From NCBI GenBank assembly GCA_036502025.1, contig DASXZJ010000116.1:1-8925 (forward strand): DNA of 8,925 nt, in the 5' to 3' direction. The notes beneath the pieces were generated by a model. It worked only from the letters and a program-made list of their open reading frames with translations. It made no database searches and was not told the origin of the DNA. Of the stretch, positions 1-5,598 are shown piece after piece. The position numbers and the translations under genes are program-made. Each line of letters starts with the position of its first letter. The stretch's first letter is position 1. This DNA comes from Bog-473 sp036502025 (GTDB lineage: Bacteria > Actinomycetota > Acidimicrobiia > Acidimicrobiales > RAAP-2).

Positions 1-162
1 GGATCCCGATGTCGACGTGTGCGAGCTCGTGGCCGTCGATGACGGGAGCGTCACGTTCTTGTGCGGCGAGCTCGAGCAGCCGGCCAGGACGGTGGCACCG
101 AGGAGCAGGCCGACGGCCCAGGTGCCGGGGTGACGAAGCGAGGGGGAAAGGACAGGACTCAC
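1..162 (-). CDS. Lipoprotein of unknown function, N-terminal part only
   Basis: This frame reads from a GTG at 162-160 to the window edge as 54 open codons. The N-terminus is a textbook lipoprotein signal peptide: basic residues near R10, a hydrophobic stretch (about residues 15-26), then the lipobox L-A-G-C with Cys at residue 29. A Ser/Thr-rich linker with several His residues follows, typical of the tether of a surface lipoprotein. The function is not visible because the mature domain lies outside the window. No ATG is available in this frame, so GTG is the likely start. An AGGAAA about 12-17 bases upstream is a poor, distant ribosome site. The gene lies 137 bp downstream of zur in the same direction, so it may belong to a zinc-related locus, but this rests on position only. 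Base use is like its neighbours. Confidence 0.7.
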   Translation of the reverse strand, partial: MSPVLSPSLRHPGTWAVGLLLGATVLAGCSSSPHKNVTLPSSTATSSHTSTSGS

Positions 163-243
163 TGCGTACGCTGCCTGTTTCCTGCATTGTGATCGTGCAT
201 GCGACATCTTGGCATGCCCGGCCTTTGCCCCGTCATCGGCCCC

Positions 244-272
244 GATCAACCGGCGATGCGACGATCAGCCGG
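244..272. repeat. Short imperfect direct repeat between zur and the lipoprotein gene
   Basis: GATCAACCGG (244-253) and GATCAGCCGG (263-272) are the same 10-mer with one mismatch, 19 bp apart. They lie in the 137-bp gap between the zur stop and the lipoprotein start. Two helical turns is a plausible spacing for a protein site, but the repeat is short and could be chance. No convincing terminator (stem plus T-run) was seen in this gap. Confidence 0.3.
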
Positions 273-299
273 TCTCTGCCTGGCGTCGTGCCTACGGCC

Positions 300-752
300 T
301 CACGTTGCTGAGACCGCGTGCTCGCCACCCCGGCACTCGGCGCACAGTCCGAAGATCTCGACGGTGTGGGTGACATCGGAGTAACCCAGCGCCTCGGCGG
401 TCGACTCGGCCCACCGCTCCAGATCGGGCACCTCGACTTCGGTACCACGACCGCATTGGCGGCACACCACGTGATGATGATGGTGATCGCTCTGGCAGCG
501 CCGGTAGACGAGCTCCCCATCAGCCGTTTGCAGCGCGTCGAGCTGTCCCTCGTCGGTCAGGAGGGCCAGGTGGCGGTAGACCGTCGTGAGCCCCACCGTC
601 TCCCCCGCCGCCCGGAGTTGCGCATGGATGTCCTGCGCGCTGCGGAAGTGCTCCGAGCTGACTACGACGCCGAGCACGGCCTGACCCTGGCGCGTCACCC
701 GGGAAAGCCGGGGCGAAGGTTCAACCTTGGGCACCGGCTGCTCCTTGTTCAT
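300..752 (-). CDS. zur: Zinc-responsive Fur-family repressor (Zur)
   Basis: A 150-residue Fur-family regulator. The winged helix (about residues 19-75) contains the recognition helix with T-T-V-Y-R-H-L. The dimerisation and metal domain follows, with the H90-H94 run, CxxC pairs C97/C100 and C137/C140, and H129. Against Streptomyces coelicolor Zur, recalled from memory, the ligands fit at a constant offset of 7: D72, C86, H92 and H94 match the regulatory M site, H91, H93, E112 and H129 match the D site, and the four cysteines match the structural site. C86 in particular favours Zur over Fur or Mur. Its likely role is to bind zinc and repress uptake genes. It is last in the znuA-znuC-znuB-zur unit and overlaps znuB by 32 bp. 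The ATG at 752 has a GGGG four bases upstream; an in-frame GTG (V19, base 698) would remove the overlap but would shorten the N-terminus. Confidence 0.9.
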   Translation of the reverse strand: MNKEQPVPKVEPSPRLSRVTRQGQAVLGVVVSSEHFRSAQDIHAQLRAAGETVGLTTVYRHLALLTDEGQLDALQTADGELVYRRCQSDHHHHHVVCRQCGRGTEVEVPDLERWAESTAEALGYSDVTHTVEIFGLCAECRGGEHAVSAT

Positions 753-1635
753 GTCCCCACTCTGCCAAATCCACGTCGCCCGCGGTCGGCGAGGCCATGG
801 CGGCCACGGCGCGGCTACGCCGTCGGGAGACGATGGTCGGACCGGCCAGCCGGGCCACCACGTAGAAGGCGAAGCTGATGGCCACGATGAGGACGCTCGG
901 GCGGACCGAGGCGAACTGGAAGCTCAGCAGTAGCCCTCCCTCGGCGGCCACGACGGCGATGCCGACGGAGAGCAGAGTCACGACGAGGGGGCTGACCGAG
1001 AACCGCTGGGCTGCCGCGGCCGGCGTGATGGCCAGGCTGAGGACGAGCAGCGTCCCGACGACCTGGGCCGCCTCGGTCACCGTGATGGCCAGGACGAAGA
1101 GGAAGAGCACGCCGAGCAGTCCGGCGCGGACGCCGCGGGCCTGGGCCACGTCGGGGTCGACCGACGCGAAGAGCAACGGCCTCCACAGGATCCCCATGAC
1201 GACGGCCACGGCCAGCGCGATGGCGGCGAGCAGGAGCAGCTGGCCGGAGCTGACGCCGAAGATGTTCCCGAAGAGGATGTTCAGGGCTTCGCTGGCGAAG
1301 CCGCGGTAGAACTGCAGGAGGTAGACGCCGAGCCCGAGCCCGGCGGCCAGGATCACCCCGATGGTCGAGTCCCGTTCGGAGAGTCGCCGACCCAGAGACC
1401 CGATGAGTCCGGCCACCACCATCGCACCGATCAGGGCGCCGGCCAACGGGTTGCTGGCGACCAGCAGCCCGCCCACCGCACCGGTGAAGGCCAGTTCGCT
1501 GGTGCCGTGCACCGCGAAGGCCATCGACCGCGTGATGACGAACGGCCCGATGAGCCCGCAGCTGGCGGCTACGAGGAACGCAGCCTCCAGCGCGTGCTGG
1601 GCGAAGCCGAACTGCAGGTAGTAGCCGATCCCCAT
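721..1635 (-). CDS. znuB: Zinc ABC transporter permease, ABC-3 family (ZnuB)
   Basis: A 304-residue polytopic membrane protein with about eight hydrophobic helices, the usual size for the ABC-3 (ZnuB/MntB/TroC) metal permeases. Family signatures are visible: the early R-S-M-A-F-A-V-H-G-T-S-E-L-A-F segment (about residues 36-50), the L-F-G-N-I-F-G turn near 120-126, and the cytoplasmic coupling stretch around V-D-P-D-V-A-Q-A-R-G-V (about 158-168), followed by the T-E-A-A-Q-V-V-G-T-L-L helix. It would form the transmembrane channel that receives the metal from ZnuA and is powered by ZnuC. Start ATG 1635-1633 shares one base with the znuC stop (TGATG), which implies translational coupling. The last 30 or so residues are soluble and polar, and their codons overlap the zur start. 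Zinc specificity comes from the linked Zur, as the permease alone does not separate zinc from manganese. Confidence 0.92.
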   Translation of the reverse strand: MGIGYYLQFGFAQHALEAAFLVAASCGLIGPFVITRSMAFAVHGTSELAFTGAVGGLLVASNPLAGALIGAMVVAGLIGSLGRRLSERDSTIGVILAAGLGLGVYLLQFYRGFASEALNILFGNIFGVSSGQLLLLAAIALAVAVVMGILWRPLLFASVDPDVAQARGVRAGLLGVLFLFVLAITVTEAAQVVGTLLVLSLAITPAAAAQRFSVSPLVVTLLSVGIAVVAAEGGLLLSFQFASVRPSVLIVAISFAFYVVARLAGPTIVSRRRSRAVAAMASPTAGDVDLAEWGHEQGAAGAQG

Positions 1636-2465
1636 CAGTGTGTATGCCCCGGGTCATGGTGCGCGTGCCCACCGGGCTCGGTGGCCAGCTCGTCCTCGGC
1701 GCTCACCACGATGTAGCGATCGCGCACCTTGACCACGTCGACGGGGATGCCGTAGAGCTCGCTCAGCTTCTCGCTGGTCAGGATCTCGGCCGGTGTTCCG
1801 ATGGCCCATCGTCCCCGCACCAGGTAGAGAATCCGGTCCACGTACGGCAGGACGGGGTTCACTTCGTGGGTGACGAAGACGACGGGGGTTCCGGCACCGC
1901 GCCGTCGGTCGTCGATGAGACGGGTGACGGCACGTTGGCTGGCCAGGTCCAGGGCGAGCAAGGGCTCGTCGCACAGCAGGAGGCTCGGGTCACCCAGTAA
2001 CGCCTGGGCGATCCGGAGGCGCTGCTGCTCGCCCCCCGAGAGCAGGCCGATCGGCGCGTCGGCATAGGCCGTGGCCCCGACCGCTTCCATGACGTCGTCG
2101 AGTCGTCGACGGTCCGCCTTCGACAGGCGGGCCAGACCCCACCGGTGTCCGTCCAGCCCGAAACGAACCAGGTCGCGGGCCCGGATGGGAAGGTTCCGGT
2201 CGAAGGCCTGCTGCTGGGGGATGTATCCCAGCGCCGGATCGCCGCGTCGGGGCGCCTCGCCGTCGATCTCGACTTGGCCGGCGGAGAGCGGGACCAGCCC
2301 GAGCAGGACCTTCAACAGCGTTGTCTTGCCGGCCCCGTTGGGTCCGAGGACGACCAGGAACTCGCCAGGCGTCAGCGTCAGCGAAAGGTCGGACCACAGG
2401 GTGCGCGTCCCCATCTCAACTGCTGCGTTGCGTAACTTGGCCACCGTCCCGGTCGTCGCGCTCAT
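1635..2465 (-). CDS. znuC: Zinc ABC transporter ATPase (ZnuC) with a His-rich tail
   Basis: A 276-residue ABC ATPase with all standard motifs in order: Walker A G-P-N-G-A-G-K-T (41-48), Q-loop Q84, signature L-S-G-G-E (142-146), Walker B L-L-L-C-D-E-P (162-168) and switch H200. It hydrolyses ATP to drive uptake through ZnuB. The start is placed at the ATG at 2465-2463 because it forms an ATGA overlap with the znuA stop. An open stretch of 20 codons farther upstream runs inside znuA and lacks domain similarity. The C-terminus ends in G-G-H-A-H-H-D-P-G-H-T-H, five His in the last ten residues. That is a probable zinc-binding tail, as in other zinc importer ATPases with metal-sensing C-termini. 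The signature and Walker regions show no degeneration, so the enzyme should be active. Confidence 0.93.
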   Translation of the reverse strand: MSATTGTVAKLRNAAVEMGTRTLWSDLSLTLTPGEFLVVLGPNGAGKTTLLKVLLGLVPLSAGQVEIDGEAPRRGDPALGYIPQQQAFDRNLPIRARDLVRFGLDGHRWGLARLSKADRRRLDDVMEAVGATAYADAPIGLLSGGEQQRLRIAQALLGDPSLLLCDEPLLALDLASQRAVTRLIDDRRRGAGTPVVFVTHEVNPVLPYVDRILYLVRGRWAIGTPAEILTSEKLSELYGIPVDVVKVRDRYIVVSAEDELATEPGGHAHHDPGHTH

Positions 2466-3421
2466 GTCGTTGGTGGTGAGTGCTCGAGCGCCCGTAGCAG
2501 CGCCTTGAGCTGTGACTGCTGCCACTGCTGGTAGCTCCGCGCCCCGGCCGGCATGGTCTCTGAGACACCGACGATCGGCACGCCGCTCCTCTTGGCCAGC
2601 GCGCGGATCTGCGTGGTGACCGAGGTCACGGTCTGCACGTTGTAGAGCAGGACGTCGATCTTGTGTTTGGTCAGGAGCTCCTCCATGGCCAGGGTGTCGG
2701 CGGGGGAGGGGTCGACGCCGTCCTCAACCGAGCGGGCGAAGCCGGTCGGTGTCTTGACCGAAAGGTTGGCCGCCGCCAGGGCGTAGCCGGGCACGCGCTC
2801 GGTGTAGGCCACCGGGGCCTTGGCGTACTTGTGGCGGATGGTGGTCAAGGTAGCGGTGAGGGGCGCCAGGGAGGAATCGAAGTGTTGCAGGTTGGCGTGG
2901 AACGTGGCCGAGTCGCGCGGATCGGCTTTGCTGAAGGCGGCCGCGATGGCGGCGGCCACTTCGGGCACCCGCGGGATGTCGTACCAGAGATGGGGGTTGG
3001 GATCGCTGCCACCGACGTGGAGCACGGTCGCCGCCGTCACCACGGCCGGGTGCCCACTGTCCGCGCCGAGGAGGGACTTCATCCAGGTGTCGTAGTCGGC
3101 CCCGTTCTCAATGACCACCCGCGCCTCGGCCAACTTGGCCGCGTCCGCCGCGTCGGTCTCGAACAGGTGCGGATCGGCGTTGGGATTGGTGATGAGCGAA
3201 GTAACGGACACGTCCTTGCCACCCAGTTGGCTGGCGATGTTGCCCCAGAAGTTCTCAGCCGCCACCACGTCGAGCACGGCGTGGTGGGGTGCCGCGGCGC
3301 CCGCCCCTTCGGGTCCTACGACGCCCGTCGTCGTGCTGAGTACGGCCAGCCCCGAGAGCAGGAAGGCGGTCTTGAGGGCCAGCCCGCGGCCGGATCGGGT
3401 CTTGGGTGGGGTTGGTTCCAT
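2462..3421 (-). CDS. znuA: Zinc/manganese-type periplasmic-binding protein (ZnuA-like)
   Basis: A 319-residue cluster 9 (TroA/ZnuA/PsaA-like) solute-binding protein that would capture the metal outside the membrane and pass it to ZnuB. Probable ligands are H85 in D-P-H-L-F-E, H144 in N-P-H-L-W-Y-D, E208 in T-E-R-V-P-G-Y and E288 in V-S-E-T-M-P. E at the third position is typical of the PsaA/MntC style, while E. coli ZnuA has His. The His-rich loop of many ZnuA proteins is absent. The signal peptide (residues 1 to about 44) has a basic start and a long hydrophobic core, probably cut after A-G-A-A-A. There is no lipobox and no Cys anywhere, which is unusual for a Gram-positive binding protein. 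The ATG at 3421 is preferred; ATGs at 3439 and 3427 and another at 3481 lie in frame upstream, but the first two sit within the proposed operator and the third upstream of the proposed promoter. Zinc is assigned from the linked Zur. Confidence 0.88.
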   Translation of the reverse strand: MEPTPPKTRSGRGLALKTAFLLSGLAVLSTTTGVVGPEGAGAAAPHHAVLDVVAAENFWGNIASQLGGKDVSVTSLITNPNADPHLFETDAADAAKLAEARVVIENGADYDTWMKSLLGADSGHPAVVTAATVLHVGGSDPNPHLWYDIPRVPEVAAAIAAAFSKADPRDSATFHANLQHFDSSLAPLTATLTTIRHKYAKAPVAYTERVPGYALAAANLSVKTPTGFARSVEDGVDPSPADTLAMEELLTKHKIDVLLYNVQTVTSVTTQIRALAKRSGVPIVGVSETMPAGARSYQQWQQSQLKALLRALEHSPPTT

Positions 3422-3440
3422 AATCATAACCGTAATCATT
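3422..3440 (-). promoter_or_regulatory. Putative Zur operator at the znuA start
   Basis: Reading the minus strand, AATGATTAC-G-GTTATGATT is a 9-1-9 interrupted palindrome with 7 of 9 positions matching between arms. It is very AT-rich compared with its surroundings. This is the architecture of Fur-family sites. It also contains the heptamer ATGATTA twice with a 12-bp period (3439-3433 and 3427-3421). The site ends one base before the znuA ATG and covers the proposed -10, so a bound Zur dimer would block transcription of znuACB-zur. The assignment is inference from architecture and context; the sequence is not a letter-perfect copy of a known actinobacterial Zur box. Confidence 0.65.
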
Positions 3441-3463
3441 TCGGATAAGCGTGGACAAGTCAA
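3435..3463 (-). promoter_or_regulatory. Putative promoter of the znuACB-zur operon
   Basis: On the minus strand TTGACT (3463-3458) is a 5/6 match to the -35 consensus. A 17-base spacer leads to AATGAT (3440-3435), a 4/6 match to TATAAT. Transcription would start near 3428, giving a leader of about seven bases before the ATG at 3421. That agrees with the lack of a ribosome-binding site there. TATGAT (3428-3423) is a better -10 by sequence, but it has no -35 at normal spacing and would start the message past the ATG. Confidence 0.5.
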
Positions 3464-3494
3464 CCCACCGGACACGTCCACGGGCGCGAGACTG

Positions 3495-4766
3495 ATGAGC
3501 GTGACGGCGGCACAGGGGAGGGCACGCGCCAGCCGTCATCGAGGTATGGGGCTCGTGGTGGGCACCCTGATGATCACGGCCGCAACGATGTTCGTGGGCG
3601 GCGGTGCCGGTGGCGCCGCAACGGGGCCGTCGTCGCCGCAGCTGGTCACGATCACCATCCCTGCCCCCGCGGGCGAGGTCCCACCGCAATGGCTGAACTA
3701 TCCCGGCCCCCCGAGGGCCGACGTGTTGCTCCCGGCCGGCTACAACCCGAACACGCGCTACCCCCTGCTGGTCCTTCTGCACGGGCTGGACGGCAACTAC
3801 GACCTTTTCGCCCAATACGGACTGGTCAACGATTTCGCCAACCTCGACGCCATTGTGGTCATGCCAGAAGGGGGCCCGGGCGGATGGTTCGCCGACTGGT
3901 GGAACAACGGCGAGCGCGGCGGCCCGGCGTGGGAGACCTACGAACTCGACACGGTGATCCCAACCATCATGGCTCGCTATCCGATCTTGTCCGGACGCCA
4001 GTACCACGCCATCGCGGGTGTCTCCATGGGCGGGCTCGGTGCCACCTACCTCGGCGGCCGGCTGCCCGGCTTCTTCGGGTCGGTGGCGTCGCTGTCAGGC
4101 TTCGTGGATCCGCAACTCGCCGCCCCCGTCCTCCAACCGGCGATGGCTTTCGAATCAGAAGCGACGACTCACGGCGACAACGACTTCGACCCGATCTACG
4201 GGCCGCCCACCGGCTTCTACGCCGATGGCCACGATCCGACCCGATTGGCCATGAACTTGCAGCAGACCCGGGTGTTCGAGAGCACCGGCACCACCGTCCC
4301 CAACCCCGGCAACCTGGGCCTCCTGGCCGACAAGAGCCCGGGCATCGAGGAGCTCGTGAATGGGACCTGGGAGGAGGGGATCATCTTTCCCATGAACGTC
4401 ATCTACCACCATGCCCTCACCGCCGCCGGCGTTGACGTCACCTACCAGGTCCACTCGGGCGGCCACGACATTCCGGACTTCACCAACGAGATCCACGCCA
4501 TGCTCCAATGGGGTCTCTTCAAGCCAGTGACCACAGACCCGAGCACCTGGACGAACGACACCGTCGCCACCAGCGGGCAGCTGTGGGACATCGGCTACCG
4601 CTTCGTCCAACCGCCAAGCCGCGTGGTGCAGTTCCGGCGCGTCGGCTCCTCGCTGTCCATCAGCGCAGCGGGATCGAGCGTCACGCTCACGACGAGCGGT
4701 GGCTGCGTGATCCAGACCGCCACCCCGGCGACCGTCACCGTTCCCAACGGCAGCAGTTGCCCATAG
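3495..4766 (+). CDS. Secreted esterase, antigen 85 / esterase D-like alpha/beta-hydrolase
   Basis: A 423-residue exported hydrolase. Residues 1 to about 42 are a signal peptide: basic R-A-R-A-S-R-H-R, a hydrophobic core, then A-A-T. The catalytic domain (about 45-343) has the oxyanion region H-G-L-D-G (96-100), the nucleophile elbow G-V-S-M-G-G with Ser177, and the catalytic His in S-G-G-H-D (H324). The acid is not certain; E262 is one candidate. The last 80 or so residues form an extra Thr/Ser/Val-rich, beta-looking domain with its only two cysteines (C404, C422), which could pair. The family hydrolyses carboxylesters or, in mycobacteria, transfers mycolyl groups; the substrate here cannot be read from sequence. 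The ATG at 3495 is chosen because it keeps the basic n-region; one at 3546 would lose it, and the open frame upstream lies over znuA. The gene is divergent from znuA and convergent with the SDR gene. Expression could be touched by the operator 55 bp upstream. Confidence 0.85.
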   Translation: MSVTAAQGRARASRHRGMGLVVGTLMITAATMFVGGGAGGAATGPSSPQLVTITIPAPAGEVPPQWLNYPGPPRADVLLPAGYNPNTRYPLLVLLHGLDGNYDLFAQYGLVNDFANLDAIVVMPEGGPGGWFADWWNNGERGGPAWETYELDTVIPTIMARYPILSGRQYHAIAGVSMGGLGATYLGGRLPGFFGSVASLSGFVDPQLAAPVLQPAMAFESEATTHGDNDFDPIYGPPTGFYADGHDPTRLAMNLQQTRVFESTGTTVPNPGNLGLLADKSPGIEELVNGTWEEGIIFPMNVIYHHALTAAGVDVTYQVHSGGHDIPDFTNEIHAMLQWGLFKPVTTDPSTWTNDTVATSGQLWDIGYRFVQPPSRVVQFRRVGSSLSISAAGSSVTLTTSGGCVIQTATPATVTVPNGSSCP

Positions 4767-4782
4767 ATACAACGTGGGTGGC

Positions 4783-5598
4783 TCATCCTCCGAAGAGGAG
4801 GGAGTAGTCGGCGCCCCGACGCAGGTGGTGGCCGCCGTCGACGCCGAGGGTTTCACCCGTGACGAAGGATGATTCGGGTCCGATGAGGTAGCGCACCGCG
4901 TTGGCCACGTCTTCGACCGTGCCGACCCGGCCCAGCGGCATCTGCTCGAGGTAGTTGTCCAGCAGCGGCCCGCCGGCCGTGATGAAGGACATCAGCTCGT
5001 CGTCGATGATGCCCGGTGCCACTGCGTTGACCCGGATGCCCAGGGGGCCGAGCTCTTCGGCCGCCGTCTCGCAGAGGAAGCAGATGCCGGCCTTGGCCAC
5101 GCCGTAGGCCCAGAGGTGGGGGTGGGGGAACCGGCCCGCTCCCGAGGACATCAAAACCATGGAGCCCGGCGTGCCCTGCGCCCGGAACGTCGCCCCCGCC
5201 TGCTTGAGGCAGATCACCGAGCCCATGAGGTTGAGGTCGATGGTGGCGCGGACGGCCGCGAGGTCGGCATCGAGTACGGAGCCCAGGTGGAGGGATCCCC
5301 CGGCACAGGCGAAGAGGCCGTCGAGCCGGCCCGTCGTCGCGGTGGCCGCACCAACCGCGGCGGCTACCTGCTCCTCCACCGTCACGTCGGCCACCAGGTG
5401 CGACACCGTGGCCCCCTGCGCCGCCACCTTCTGAATCTGCGCCACCGCGCCCATCAGCTTCTGCTCGGTTCGGCCACAGATGGTCACATGCGCACCATCG
5501 GCGGCCAGGCGTTCGGCCGTGGCCAGACCGATGCCGCTGCCGCCCCCGGTGACCAGGATCGACCAGCCGGCGATGCCCGCCGCGGCAGGAGGCGCCAT
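4783..5598 (-). CDS. Short-chain dehydrogenase/reductase (SDR)
   Basis: A 271-residue classical SDR, a normal length. It has the cofactor motif T-G-G-G-S-G-I-G (17-24), D71-V72 (adenine ring contact), N123 in the structural helix, and the catalytic triad S152, Y165 and K169 in Y-G-V-A-K. The C-terminal V-D-G-G ends the cofactor fold. It should reduce or oxidise an alcohol/ketone with NAD(P). The usual N-N-A-G motif after beta4 reads A-C-A-G (97-100), so the first two Asn are replaced. The tail D-G-G-H-H-L-R-R-G-A-D-Y resembles mycobacterial SDRs from lipid and steroid loci, recalled from memory. The start ATG shares one base with the P450 stop (TGATG), so the two proteins are probably made together and may act in sequence: the P450 makes an alcohol and the SDR oxidises it. 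That pathway step is inference. Confidence 0.9.
   Translation of the reverse strand: MAPPAAAGIAGWSILVTGGGSGIGLATAERLAADGAHVTICGRTEQKLMGAVAQIQKVAAQGATVSHLVADVTVEEQVAAAVGAATATTGRLDGLFACAGGSLHLGSVLDADLAAVRATIDLNLMGSVICLKQAGATFRAQGTPGSMVLMSSGAGRFPHPHLWAYGVAKAGICFLCETAAEELGPLGIRVNAVAPGIIDDELMSFITAGGPLLDNYLEQMPLGRVGTVEDVANAVRYLIGPESSFVTGETLGVDGGHHLRRGADYSLLFGG

Noticed and set aside
1..6. BamHI site exactly at the window start, considered as a cloning junction
   Set aside because: GGATCC also occurs inside genes (near 4107 and 8686), so it is not evidence of an artificial boundary.
164..171. GCGTACGC palindrome next to the lipoprotein start
   Set aside because: Eight-base palindromes are common in this base composition and no second copy or known regulator site was seen.
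3111..4766. A 551-codon version of the esterase starting inside znuA
   Set aside because: The first 128 residues are antisense to znuA and lack a signal peptide. The ATG at 3495 gives a proper signal peptide.
4786..4799. TCCTC-CGAA-GAGGA hairpin at the convergent ends of the esterase and SDR genes
   Set aside because: The stem is only five pairs, lies inside the last SDR codons and has no T-run, so it is not called as a terminator.
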